Below, piece by piece: positions 27,996 through 36,917 of a stretch of DNA of 64,000 bases. The stretch's first letter is position 1. Every line of letters begins with the position of its first letter. The translations under genes and the position numbers were made by a program. Below the pieces are notes generated by a model. That model searched no databases and was not told where the DNA came from. It saw nothing but the letters and a program-made list of their open reading frames with translations. Source of the DNA: Flavobacterium sp. (GTDB taxonomy: Bacteria; Bacteroidota; Bacteroidia; Flavobacteriales; Flavobacteriaceae); contig JADKHM010000001.1 in NCBI GenBank assembly GCA_016721735.1, positions 310,001 through 374,000 of the forward strand. The letters run 5' to 3'.

Positions 27996-28841
27996 ATGAA
28001 TCCAATTGCCGTAACGCGCCAAGAAATTTTATCCAGATTTCATCCAGTCGATCCCAAAACGCATAAAGGACTGCAAGGTCACGTTTTGCTGATTGGAGGT
28101 AGTTATGGCAAAATTGGTGCGATTTCCTTATCTTCAAAAGCGGCATTGAGAACCGGCTGTGGCTTGGTCACCGTGTTCATACCAAAGTGTGGTTATACTG
28201 TGATTCAAACCGCAAATCCCGAAATTATGGTTCTTACGGATGTAGAGGAGAACTGTATCACCAATATCGATTTTTCGATTAAGCCACAAGCCATCGGCAT
28301 TGGACCTGGAATGGGCTTGGATTTTAAAACACAGAAAACATTTCACTCTTTCCTAAAGGTTAACCAAATTCCTTTAGTTATCGACGCCGATGCACTAAAT
28401 AGTCTTAGTCATAATGCGGCGTCATGCTACCTATTGCAAGCCAAAACTATACTAACACCCCATCAAAAGGAGTTAGAAAGACTCATAGGGAATTGGAGTA
28501 GCGAAGAAGAAAAGTTGGGAAAGGCTATCGACTTCTCCTTAAAGTTCAATGTAGTACTAGTCTTAAAAGGAGCGCCAACTATAATTGTCGATGGGGAAAC
28601 ATTGTATGAAAACACCACAGGAAATGCGGCTTTAGCCACGGCAGGAAGTGGTGATGTATTGACGGGTATAATCACGAGCTTATTGGCGCAATCATACCCA
28701 GCTGTTGATGCTGCAATGATTGGAGTCTATTTGCATGGGTTGTGCGCAGATTTACGAGATGAAAATTCCAGTACGCAATCTTTTATTGCTTCCGACATCA
28801 TCGAAAACTTAGGGAAGGCCTTTTTAAGTTTAGGAAATTAA
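27996..28841 (+). CDS. nnrD: ADP/ATP-dependent NAD(P)H-hydrate dehydratase
   Basis: A 281-residue ribokinase-like repair enzyme that dehydrates damaged NADHX/NADPHX at the cost of ATP or ADP. The start block has KGLQGHVLLIGGSYGKIGAISL and the nucleotide site ends with GNAALATAGSGDVLTGIITSLLAQ, the YjeF C-terminal signature. The epimerase half (NnrE), often fused N-terminally, is missing: this is the standalone dehydratase. The 3' end overlaps the convergent thrC stop by 12 nt. Confidence 0.92.
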   Translation: MNPIAVTRQEILSRFHPVDPKTHKGLQGHVLLIGGSYGKIGAISLSSKAALRTGCGLVTVFIPKCGYTVIQTANPEIMVLTDVEENCITNIDFSIKPQAIGIGPGMGLDFKTQKTFHSFLKVNQIPLVIDADALNSLSHNAASCYLLQAKTILTPHQKELERLIGNWSSEEEKLGKAIDFSLKFNVVLVLKGAPTIIVDGETLYENTTGNAALATAGSGDVLTGIITSLLAQSYPAVDAAMIGVYLHGLCADLRDENSSTQSFIASDIIENLGKAFLSLGN

Positions 28842-30122
28842 GAATGCTTTCAATTCCTCGTACGTCTTAATTTTAACTTTGACTTTTCCCTTATTTAATA
28901 CACTTTCAATCTGCGGTGGAATGGGAAGTGTGATTTGAAGAACAGGCTCGACAGTATCTAAAAACTTGATTGGATGGGCAGTTTCCAAGAATACGCCGAT
29001 GGCATTCGGAAAACGATCCATTTCTTTCTTTAGACCGAGGTAACCCACAACACCATGAGGTTCTGCGATATATCCGGTAGTCTTGTAAATGTTAGCTAAG
29101 GTCTCACTGGTTTTTTCATCAGTATAGGAATAGGAACTAAAATCCTTGTTGAATTCTGCTAAGTCATTATGGTAGAGTTCCTGAATTCGAATAAAATTGC
29201 TTGGATTTCCGACATCCATCGCATTCGAAATCGTAGCTTTTGATGGTTTAGGTGTATAAGTCCCAGTGGCTAAAAATTGCGGAACGGTATCATTAACGTT
29301 GGTAGCAGCGACAAAATGTTCAATAGGCAATCCAAGTCTTTTTGCCATAATTCCAGCGCAGATATTTCCGAAGTTACCACTTGGACAAGAGAACACAAGT
29401 GGTTTTTGTTGCGATTTTAATTGTTTGTAGGCAAAGAAAAAATAAAACATTTGAGGTAGCCATCGCGCAATATTTATCGAATTGGCAGAGGTTAGATTTT
29501 TATGCGAAAGACTTTGATCTAAGAATGCTTTCTTCACCATGTCTTGACAGTCATCAAAAACACCGTCTACTTCAACTGCTCTAATATTTTGTCCAAGAGT
29601 AGTGAGCTGACGTTCTTGTATGTCACTTACTTTTCCTGATGGATATAAGATAACAACTTCCACACCATCAACACCTAAAAAACCACTAGCAACGGCGCCA
29701 CCAGTATCTCCAGAAGTTGCCACAAGGACTGTATTTTTACTATTATTGTCGTCTTTGTTAAAATAAGCCAGACATCGTGACATAAAACGGGCCCCGACAT
29801 CTTTAAAAGCCATGGTTGGTCCGTGATATAGTTCTAGGGCATAAATTGAAGTCTCTACTTTAACTGTAGGAAAGTCAAAACACAAAGTTTCTGCAATGAT
29901 TTCTTTGAGATTGCTCTCAGGAATATCGTCTCCAACAAATTGCTTAATCGCTTCAAAGGCAATTTCTTCGTTGCTTTTGTTTTCAATGTTCTCGAAAAAA
30001 GAGGAGGGAAGTGCTGTTATTTTTTCGGGAAAGTACAAGCCTTTGTCTGGAGCGAGACCTTGAATTACGGCCTCTCGAAAAGACACTTTTGGTGCGTTAT
30101 GATTTAAACTATAATATTTCAT
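28830..30122 (-). CDS. thrC: threonine synthase
   Basis: A 430-residue PLP enzyme that converts O-phosphohomoserine to threonine, last step of the pathway. The PLP-binding Lys is in GPTMAFKDVGARFMSR, the glycine-rich loop is VATSGDTGGAVASGF, and the N-terminus is MKYYSLNHNAPKVSFREAV. The ATG at 30122 is chosen because the upstream in-frame start lies in an AT-rich linker. Third gene of thrA-thrB-thrC; a 76-nt gap separates it from thrB with no terminator seen. Confidence 0.95.
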   Translation of the reverse strand: MKYYSLNHNAPKVSFREAVIQGLAPDKGLYFPEKITALPSSFFENIENKSNEEIAFEAIKQFVGDDIPESNLKEIIAETLCFDFPTVKVETSIYALELYHGPTMAFKDVGARFMSRCLAYFNKDDNNSKNTVLVATSGDTGGAVASGFLGVDGVEVVILYPSGKVSDIQERQLTTLGQNIRAVEVDGVFDDCQDMVKKAFLDQSLSHKNLTSANSINIARWLPQMFYFFFAYKQLKSQQKPLVFSCPSGNFGNICAGIMAKRLGLPIEHFVAATNVNDTVPQFLATGTYTPKPSKATISNAMDVGNPSNFIRIQELYHNDLAEFNKDFSSYSYTDEKTSETLANIYKTTGYIAEPHGVVGYLGLKKEMDRFPNAIGVFLETAHPIKFLDTVEPVLQITLPIPPQIESVLNKGKVKVKIKTYEELKAFLIS

Positions 30123-30198
30123 TTTTGATTTTTGAATTACGATTTGAGACAAGAGGTAGTTCTATTAGTAATCTATCTTATATCCAAAATCTTACATC

Positions 30199-31119
30199 TT
30201 AAATTATCTTAACTCCTTCTGCGTTAATATTAGAAACGTGAATTTCATACTTAATGCCAGTAGTATCATAGATTTTGCGCATTCCATCAGCCACTTTTTC
30301 TGCAATTTCACGTCCCTTGCTTAACGCAAAAATGGATGGGCCGGAACCAGAAATTCCGGAACCTAAGGCGCCATTGTCAAGCGCTGATTGTTTTACTAAA
30401 TCAAATTGTGGAATAAATGGACCTCGCAAAGGTTCTACGATTTCGTCACGTAAGGAACGTCCAATTAAATCATAGTCGCTGGTATATAAACCTGCAATCA
30501 ATCCACCGACATTTCCCCATTGTGTAATAGCACTTTTTAGTGAAATCGTGGGTTGTAACACGGCGCGCATTTCTGAAGTTTTCAATTCAATTTGTGGATG
30601 TATTATTGTTGCATATAGCTCCAATGGACTATCAATTCTAATAACATCTAAAGGATCGTAGCCGCGTACCAAAGTAAAACCACCACAAAGCGCCGGCGCA
30701 ACATTATCTGCATGGGCACTACCACTAGCGAGCACTTCACCTTGCATGGCAAAATAAATCAATTCTTTGCGTGAAAATGGTTTGCCAATCAACTCATTGA
30801 TTCCAAAAACAGCACCAGCAGCGCTTGCGGAACTGCTTCCAATACCGCTTCCTGCTTTAATTTTTTTGTAAATCTCGATGTCAAAGCCGAAATCCAATTC
30901 CATTCCATGAAGCATCGCCAATGCCGCCACTCCAGCAACATTTTTTTCAGTTTCTAGCGGAAGGTCAGCGCCAATAATCTTTGTAATTCGAACGCCTATT
31001 TGCGTTGATTTACGAACAATCATTTCGTCACCAACAGTATCCAAACAAGTTCCTAAAACGTCAAAGCCACACGAAAGGTTGGCGATAGTAGCTGGGCAGA
31101 AGAGTTTTATTTGTTCCAT
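30199..31119 (-). CDS. thrB: homoserine kinase
   Basis: A 306-residue GHMP kinase that phosphorylates homoserine. It has the ATP loop GSGIGSSSASAAGAV near residue 91 and GSGISGSGPSIFALSKG in the C-terminal part. It lies 49 nt after thrA and before thrC, in the pathway order. Confidence 0.95.
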   Translation of the reverse strand: MEQIKLFCPATIANLSCGFDVLGTCLDTVGDEMIVRKSTQIGVRITKIIGADLPLETEKNVAGVAALAMLHGMELDFGFDIEIYKKIKAGSGIGSSSASAAGAVFGINELIGKPFSRKELIYFAMQGEVLASGSAHADNVAPALCGGFTLVRGYDPLDVIRIDSPLELYATIIHPQIELKTSEMRAVLQPTISLKSAITQWGNVGGLIAGLYTSDYDLIGRSLRDEIVEPLRGPFIPQFDLVKQSALDNGALGSGISGSGPSIFALSKGREIAEKVADGMRKIYDTTGIKYEIHVSNINAEGVKII

Positions 31120-31168
31120 ACTTCGTTAGTTTCTGATTGGGTCTGGGACTAATTTGCAAAATAGCATA

Positions 31169-33616
31169 TTACACATTTCCAATTCGGATGACGTCGGCAA
31201 AGATTCCGGATGCGGTAACCGCTGCACCAGCTCCAGCACCTTTAATTAATAAAGGTTGATCGACGTAACGGTCTGTATAAAATTGCACAATATTATCTTT
31301 TCCTTCAAGGTTGTAAAATGGACTGTCAGAAGGAATAAACTGCAATCCAACGCTTGCTTTTCCATTTTCAAATGAAGCCACAAATTTCAAACGGCTGTTC
31401 TTCTGTTTGGCTTCTTCAAGAAGTTGATCAAAATGACTTGCGTGTTTGACTAGTGACTTAAAGAAATCTTCATTATTCGTAGTGTTCATGCACTCTTCAG
31501 GAAGGAAGGAATTGTTAGTGATGTCTTCCATTTCCATAGCGTAACCGCTTTCTCTAATGAGAATTAAGATTTTACGTGCCACATCAACTCCGCTTAAATC
31601 AATCTTCGGATCAGGTTCTGTAAATCCTTGTACGCCAGCTTCTTTTACTACATCGTGAAAACTGTAAGTGTCGCTAAAATTGTTAAAGATAAAATTCAAA
31701 CTGCCAGATAAAACCGCATTAATTCTATTCACTTTATCGCCTGAAGCAATCAAGTGTTTCAACGTATCAATGATGGGCAAACCTGCGCCAACGTTGGTTT
31801 CGAACAAGAATGGCGCATTGTATTTACGTGACAATTGTTTTAAATTGTTATAGTTCGCGTAAGCAGATGAGCAGGCAATTTTGTTGCAAGTTACCACTGC
31901 GACATTTTCTTGAAGGAATTGGTCGTATATGTTGGCAATCGATTCATTTGCCGTAATATCCACGAAAATACTATTGCGCAAATTGAGTTCTTTTACTTTC
32001 GAAATGAATGCGTCTTTGTTTGCCGTTTCACCGTTATCTAAGAGCGCTTGCCAATCTTTGAGCGCGATTCCTTCTTCGTCAAATAACATTTTTCGTGAGT
32101 TTGAAATACCAATGACGCGGAGATTGATCTTTAGATTCTCTTTTAAGAATTTCTTTTGTTGGTGAATTTGATCCATAAACTTTTCACCCACGTTTCCAAC
32201 TCCCATAACAAAGAGATTCAATTGCTTGGTGTTGTCTTCAAAAAATCGTTCGTGTAAAGTGTTTAGTGCTTTCTTTACATCACGTTCATTAATTACAACG
32301 GAAATATTTCTCTCAGAGGCACCTTGAGCTATGGCGCGAATGTTAACGTTATTCTTACCTAAAGTGCTAAACATCTTTCCGCTCAAGCCTTGGTGATTCT
32401 TCATATTTTCACCCACAAGAGCCACAATGCAAAGGTTTTTCTCAACGATGCACGGATCAATTTTGTTTTGGGCAATTTCTAATTCGAAAGCTTTATTAAT
32501 GGCTTTTTGCGCATTATCAGCGTCTGAATTTAAAATTCCAATACAAATAGAATGCTCTGACGAAGCTTGTGTAATAAATATGACGTTGATATTCTCGTGT
32601 GACAAAACCTCGAACAAGCGTTTAGAAGAACCAGACACGCCAATCATTCCAGAGCCTTCAAGCGTTAAAAGTGAAATTTTATCAATATGAGAAATTCCTT
32701 TAATTGGATTTTCTTTGCCACTAACTGCGGAGGTAATTAGGGTTCCAGCAGCTTCTGGTTCAAAAGTATTCTTAATCAGAATTGGAATATTCTTCTTTAG
32801 AACAGGTTGAATCGTTGGTGGATAAAGCACTTTCGCTCCAAAATGCGACAATTCCATCGCTTCCTGATAGGAAATAACTTCAATGGGTTGTGCTTGTTTT
32901 ACTATCTTCGGATTTGCAGTAAACATTCCGTTGACGTCAGTCCAAATTTCGAGTTGCGAAGAATTCAGCGCTCCAGCAACAATTGCAGCCGTGTAATCTG
33001 ATCCACCTCGACCTAACGTTGTCGTATTTCCGTCCTCTGAGGAAGCAATAAATCCAGGAATTACTGTTGCTTTTGCCGCGCTAGCCTTAAAATAATCTGA
33101 AATTAATTTGTTTGTGATATCGAAATTTACGACTGCTTTTCCGAAATGACTATTTGTTTTAATGAATTCTCGGCTGTCTTTATAGGTCGCAGAGCTGATT
33201 TTTTGTTGCAAGGCTTTTGCAATTATTTGGGATGAAAGTAATTCCCCAAAACTGAGAATCGTATCTGATGTTCTGTTTGATAATTCACCTAACAGATAAC
33301 AGCCATCTAGTAAGGTTTTTAAGTGATTTAGATTACTATTGATACTGTCGATTAATTCTCTTTGATCTGAAAGTGGAATTAATTGTTCAATCGCTTCTTT
33401 GTGTTTTTGTTCTATTTGATTGACGATATCTTTGTAAGTCTTGTCTTTAGCCGCTGCTTTTGATGCTGCTGCAACTAGTAAGTCGGTTACGCCACTAAAA
33501 GCAGAAACCGTAACAACAAGAGGTTCTTTTTTGGCAGCATCTGCCACAATATTGAGTACTAGATTGATATTTTGGGCATTTGCAACTGAAGTCCCTCCAA
33601 ATTTTAATACATTCAT
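31169..33616 (-). CDS. thrA: bifunctional aspartate kinase / homoserine dehydrogenase
   Basis: An 815-residue fusion. Residues 1-290 are the aspartate kinase (MNVLKFGGTSVANAQ, TLGRGGSDYTAA). Two ACT-type regulatory regions follow (about 310-460, including GMIGVSGSSKRLFEVLS). Residues from about 465 are homoserine dehydrogenase (FVMGVGNVGEKFMDQ, then FLFETNVGAGLPIIDTLKHL). It makes aspartyl phosphate and later homoserine, and the ACT parts are the usual site for threonine feedback. A Thr-rich leader ORF upstream (33701-33796) suggests added control by attenuation. Confidence 0.96.
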   Translation of the reverse strand: MNVLKFGGTSVANAQNINLVLNIVADAAKKEPLVVTVSAFSGVTDLLVAAASKAAAKDKTYKDIVNQIEQKHKEAIEQLIPLSDQRELIDSINSNLNHLKTLLDGCYLLGELSNRTSDTILSFGELLSSQIIAKALQQKISSATYKDSREFIKTNSHFGKAVVNFDITNKLISDYFKASAAKATVIPGFIASSEDGNTTTLGRGGSDYTAAIVAGALNSSQLEIWTDVNGMFTANPKIVKQAQPIEVISYQEAMELSHFGAKVLYPPTIQPVLKKNIPILIKNTFEPEAAGTLITSAVSGKENPIKGISHIDKISLLTLEGSGMIGVSGSSKRLFEVLSHENINVIFITQASSEHSICIGILNSDADNAQKAINKAFELEIAQNKIDPCIVEKNLCIVALVGENMKNHQGLSGKMFSTLGKNNVNIRAIAQGASERNISVVINERDVKKALNTLHERFFEDNTKQLNLFVMGVGNVGEKFMDQIHQQKKFLKENLKINLRVIGISNSRKMLFDEEGIALKDWQALLDNGETANKDAFISKVKELNLRNSIFVDITANESIANIYDQFLQENVAVVTCNKIACSSAYANYNNLKQLSRKYNAPFLFETNVGAGLPIIDTLKHLIASGDKVNRINAVLSGSLNFIFNNFSDTYSFHDVVKEAGVQGFTEPDPKIDLSGVDVARKILILIRESGYAMEMEDITNNSFLPEECMNTTNNEDFFKSLVKHASHFDQLLEEAKQKNSRLKFVASFENGKASVGLQFIPSDSPFYNLEGKDNIVQFYTDRYVDQPLLIKGAGAGAAVTASGIFADVIRIGNV

Positions 33617-33700
33617 TTTGGTAATAATTAAGGTAAAAAGGTGAGTTTTAAAAGTATTGCTCTTTCTAACAAAAAACAGTAAAAATTGATATGAGAATTG
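33617..33700 (-). promoter_or_regulatory. thr operon attenuator region
   Basis: The stretch between the leader stop and the thrA start. A GC hairpin ACCCC/GGGGT overlaps the leader stop (33703-33715), and a stem GGTTACAG/CTGTTACC (7 of 8 pairs) lies within the leader at 33731-33752; the two could be alternative folds governed by ribosome position. A U-rich run (complement of 33671-33685) follows, but no classical hairpin immediately precedes it. The terminator itself is therefore not identified with confidence. Confidence 0.45.
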
Positions 33701-33796
33701 CTACCCCAAAGGGGTCGTGAATACTGCAGTGGTAACAGTTTTTGCTGTAACCAAAGTAATTGTTTTGTCGAGAAGAGTGCTACCGTAGTTTTGCAT
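33701..33796 (-). CDS. thrL: threonine operon leader peptide
   Basis: A 31-codon ORF (ATG at 33796, TAG at 33703-33701), 84 nt ahead of thrA and about 20 nt after the promoter box. It holds nine Thr codons (residues 7, 12, 14, 17, 20, 22, 23, 27, 28) and an Ile codon at 13, with the dense part TAKTVTTAVFTTPLG at the end. This is the composition expected of a Thr-operon attenuator leader; the E. coli counterpart is also Thr/Ile-rich. The sequence does not resemble that peptide otherwise. It was found by reading the region and is too short for default gene callers. Translation is predicted, not shown. Confidence 0.75.
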   Translation of the reverse strand: MQNYGSTLLDKTITLVTAKTVTTAVFTTPLG

Positions 33797-33816
33797 CCGT
33801 TTTGAATTGAATTTTT

Positions 33817-33824
33817 CAAAAGTA
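33817..33824 (-). promoter_or_regulatory. -7 promoter element of the thr operon
   Basis: TACTTTTG on the minus strand, fitting TAnnTTTG. The predicted transcript would begin near 33810, leaving about 14 nt before the leader ATG. The -33 element is weak. Confidence 0.55.
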
Positions 33825-34027
33825 ATGCAATTTAAAATACTAATAAAGAAAGGAAAACATTTTTACGAATTTTTCATTTTGATTAGTTTCTTAGTTCAAA
33901 TGATAGTTATTTGAAAAATTTACGATGCACAAAATAGTAATTCATCAATATTTAGAAGAATATCATCTACAAACCTTGCTTTTTAACATTGGTTTATTCA
34001 AATTTGTACGATTAATCAAGATATCAC

Positions 34028-35536
34028 ATGGAAAATACCCATTATATTAGTTCGGACGTACTTTCACTAGAAAAAATACAACTTATACTATCTCACGATT
34101 TAAAGCTTTCTCTTTCTGAGGAGGCAAAAATCAATATTGAGAAATGTAGGGTTTATTTAGACAAAAAAATGGAGTCGAACGATGCTCCAATTTATGGAAT
34201 AAATACGGGTTTTGGTTCATTGTGCAATGTGAAAATATCAAATGATAACTTGTCAAGACTTCAAGAGAACTTAGTAAAATCGCACGCTTGTGGCACGGGT
34301 GATGAAGTTCCTGCAGCCATTGTTAAAATACTTTTGCTTTTAAAAATTCAATCATTAAGTTACGGATTTTCAGGCGTTCAACTATTAACAGTAGAACGAT
34401 TGATTGATTTTTACAATGATGATATTTTGCCAGTCATTTATACGCAAGGTTCTTTGGGGGCGTCGGGAGATCTAGCTCCGTTAGCGCATCTTTCGTTGCC
34501 GTTATTGGGAGAAGGTGAAGTTTGGTATGAAGGCAAAAAACGACGAGCGAACGACATACTTACTGAAAAAGGTTGGGAACCAATTGTACTTCAATCTAAG
34601 GAAGGTTTAGCACTGTTAAACGGAACACAGTTTATGAGTGCATATGGCGTTTATATTTTGATTAAAACTTCCAAGTTTTCTTGGTTAGCGGATTTGATAG
34701 GAACGATTTCATTAGAAGGATTTGATGGCAGAATTGAGCCGTTTAATGAACTCATCCATTACATTCGACCGCACAAAGGTCAAATCGTAACTGCGAAAAG
34801 AGTAGTGGATTTTTTAGAAGGAAGTCAGATTATTTCGCAAAGAAAAGAGCATGTTCAAGATCCATATTCTTTTAGATGTATTCCGCAAGTACACGGCGCA
34901 TCAAAAGACGCTATTGATTACGCTAAACGAGTTTTTAAAACTGAAATTAATTCTGTTACAGACAATCCTAATATCTTTAGAGAAAGTGATCAAATTATTT
35001 CTGGAGGAAATTTTCATGGTCAACCGTTGGCTATTGCATTAGATTTCTTAGCCATTGCTCTTGCTGAATTGGGTAGTATTTCAGAAAGAAGAACTTATCA
35101 ACTGATTAGTGGATCCCGAGGATTACCTGCATTTCTTGTTGACAATCCGGGCTTAAATTCTGGATTTATGATTCCACAATATACCGCTGCTAGTATTGCG
35201 AGTCAAAACAAACAATTAGCGACACCTGCAAGTGTAGATAGTATCGTGTCTTCAAATGGGCAAGAGGATCACGTAAGTATGGGAGCCAATGCCGCAACAA
35301 AATGTTTGCGTGTGATGGAGAATTTAGAGCGTATTTTGGCGATTGAACTGATGAATGCCTCTCAAGCAGTTGAGTTTAGAAGGCCGCTTCAATCGAGTGA
35401 GTTTATTGAGTTGTTTCTTAAATCGTATCGTGAAGAAGTTCCATTGGTTAAAGAAGATCGAATTTTACACTATGATATAGAAAATTCGGTTGCTTTTTTG
35501 AATAGTTTTATCTTAGATGAAAGTGTCCTTGAATAG
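34028..35536 (+). CDS. hutH: HAL/PAL-type aromatic amino acid ammonia-lyase (probable histidine ammonia-lyase)
   Basis: A 502-residue lyase with the self-made MIO cofactor triad Ala-Ser-Gly near 145-147 in GSLGASGDLAPLAHLSLPLLGEGEV. Other family blocks are YGINTGFGSLCNVKIS and PQVHGASKDAIDYAKRVF. HAL deaminates histidine to urocanate. No hutU, hutI or hutG lies nearby, so histidine breakdown cannot be read from the context. Relatives with tyrosine or phenylalanine specificity share the fold. The gene is divergent from the thr leader. Confidence 0.85.
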   Translation: MENTHYISSDVLSLEKIQLILSHDLKLSLSEEAKINIEKCRVYLDKKMESNDAPIYGINTGFGSLCNVKISNDNLSRLQENLVKSHACGTGDEVPAAIVKILLLLKIQSLSYGFSGVQLLTVERLIDFYNDDILPVIYTQGSLGASGDLAPLAHLSLPLLGEGEVWYEGKKRRANDILTEKGWEPIVLQSKEGLALLNGTQFMSAYGVYILIKTSKFSWLADLIGTISLEGFDGRIEPFNELIHYIRPHKGQIVTAKRVVDFLEGSQIISQRKEHVQDPYSFRCIPQVHGASKDAIDYAKRVFKTEINSVTDNPNIFRESDQIISGGNFHGQPLAIALDFLAIALAELGSISERRTYQLISGSRGLPAFLVDNPGLNSGFMIPQYTAASIASQNKQLATPASVDSIVSSNGQEDHVSMGANAATKCLRVMENLERILAIELMNASQAVEFRRPLQSSEFIELFLKSYREEVPLVKEDRILHYDIENSVAFLNSFILDESVLE

Positions 35537-35539
35537 TTT

Positions 35540-36064
35540 CTAATTCCCTAGATTGCCTAGAGTTTTATGGATTTTTCGCTTGTGATGAGTTTGACGAAGC
35601 ATGTCACTTCCAGAAATGATACTGATATTTCCGTCAATTTCAAACATCGCTAACTTTACATCTTTAAAATATTCAACGCCGTGTTCGCGCATGGCTTCCT
35701 GTAGCTCTTCAGAGGTAATTCCCAATCCAGCCAGCGTTTTGAATTCAATTTTACCGTCATGAATTAGAATTTGAGGCTTATCATTCACTATGTCGCCGAT
35801 GAATTTGATTCTTAAAATGAACTTTTTGAAAATGTAGTTGATGACGAAAAGGGAAAATGCCGCGGCAATTCCGCCTGTCAATGAAGTATTGGCGCCAACC
35901 ATTGCATTTTGAACCGAGTTGCTTATTAATAGCACCAAGATAATATCGGCTGAATTTAATTGAGAAAGTTCTTTTTTGCCAAAAATACGCAAGGCAACAA
36001 CCATAAAAAGATAGACTACGGCCGAACGGACCACAACATCCAAATATGGATTCATAGTAATCAT
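35540..36064 (-). CDS. DUF421 (YetF-like) membrane protein
   Basis: A 174-residue protein with three hydrophobic N-terminal segments (SAVVYLFMVVALRIFGKKE) and a soluble C-terminal domain (KPQILIHDGKIEFKTLAGLGITSEELQEAMREHGVEYF cut at its conserved core). The pattern is DUF421, found in bacterial inner membranes, with no firm function. The ATG at 36064 lies one base after the methyltransferase stop, so the genes are cotranscribed and likely coupled. The gene ends 3 nt from the convergent hutH stop. Confidence 0.85.
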   Translation of the reverse strand: MITMNPYLDVVVRSAVVYLFMVVALRIFGKKELSQLNSADIILVLLISNSVQNAMVGANTSLTGGIAAAFSLFVINYIFKKFILRIKFIGDIVNDKPQILIHDGKIEFKTLAGLGITSEELQEAMREHGVEYFKDVKLAMFEIDGNISIISGSDMLRQTHHKRKIHKTLGNLGN

Positions 36065-36065
36065 G

Positions 36066-36881
36066 TTATATTTTTCTGAGCAACATCGTCGTATGCATGC
36101 AAGAGTATAGATCATTGAGTTTGGTGCAGTTCCAATCCTTATTGACCATTTTCGCAATTACTCTAGATTTATATGCATCATTTAGTGGCAGTAAATTTAG
36201 GAATACGCCATATTTACTTTTACCAAGAACGCCTCTCATTTCTTCAATTTTGAAGTTCGTTTTGATTTTGTTCAAAACGGCTTTGGTAAAGGGCCATTCC
36301 CAATCTTTATCACTTTGAAAAGGTCTATATAACATCCTAAGAACCTTTATTGGAAAACTAGTTTCAAGTGGATCGTAAGAAATAATCACACCGTTTGTGC
36401 TTAGTTTTTCTTTTAGTTTAGAAACAAGTAAATCAAAGTTCTCAAAATGATGCAAAACACCATACGCGTAGATGATGTCAAAATTATTTTGATGAAATTC
36501 TGGAGAAAGAAAATCAACCGCTATGGCTTGTGCATTGGGGCAATTTTCATTTTCTATTCTTTTTTGGAGACTAGCAATTGCCACGTCACTCAAATCAATG
36601 CCAATATATTCCTTTGCATTTTTTGCCATGTAGAGCGAAAGTGCATTTCCACGCAAACATCCTAAATCAAGTACTTTTTTATCACTCAAATCTCCTAGCC
36701 AAACTTTATGCTCGTCATATACGCGATCTTTGATATCAAATTTGCTTCTAAAATTATTTAATGCGCCGTTTCGAAATCCGAACCACAGTGTTGATACAAA
36801 ATTGGTTTTGGCTTTACTATCTGAATTATAAAACTCTTTTTGCCTCTTGTTTATTTCGAGAATATCTTCTGTACTTTTCAT
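36066..36881 (-). CDS. class I SAM-dependent methyltransferase
   Basis: A 271-residue Rossmann-fold methyltransferase with motif I VLDLGCLRGNALSLYMAKN, motif II EYIGIDLSDVAIASL and a FDIIYAYGVLHHFENFD block. The C-terminus is rich in aromatic and basic residues. Substrate is unknown; the fold resembles small-molecule and tRNA modifying enzymes. Start at the ATG 36881; a TTG extension upstream has no family support. It lies 36 nt from the RimK fusion gene and 1 nt from DUF421, so the three may form one operon. Confidence 0.8.
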   Translation of the reverse strand: MKSTEDILEINKRQKEFYNSDSKAKTNFVSTLWFGFRNGALNNFRSKFDIKDRVYDEHKVWLGDLSDKKVLDLGCLRGNALSLYMAKNAKEYIGIDLSDVAIASLQKRIENENCPNAQAIAVDFLSPEFHQNNFDIIYAYGVLHHFENFDLLVSKLKEKLSTNGVIISYDPLETSFPIKVLRMLYRPFQSDKDWEWPFTKAVLNKIKTNFKIEEMRGVLGKSKYGVFLNLLPLNDAYKSRVIAKMVNKDWNCTKLNDLYSCMHTTMLLRKI

Positions 36882-36917
36882 AGGAAATAATAAGTTGATG
36901 CTATTTTGCAAATGTAA

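Noticed and set aside
33628..33819. 63-codon ORF overlapping the thr leader in another frame
   Set aside because: Codon pattern is poor and it has no family features, while the Thr-rich frame fits the context much better.
33925..34053. 42-codon ORF with four His upstream of and overlapping hutH (possible His leader)
   Set aside because: The His residues are scattered, not clustered, and the ORF runs into the hutH coding region.
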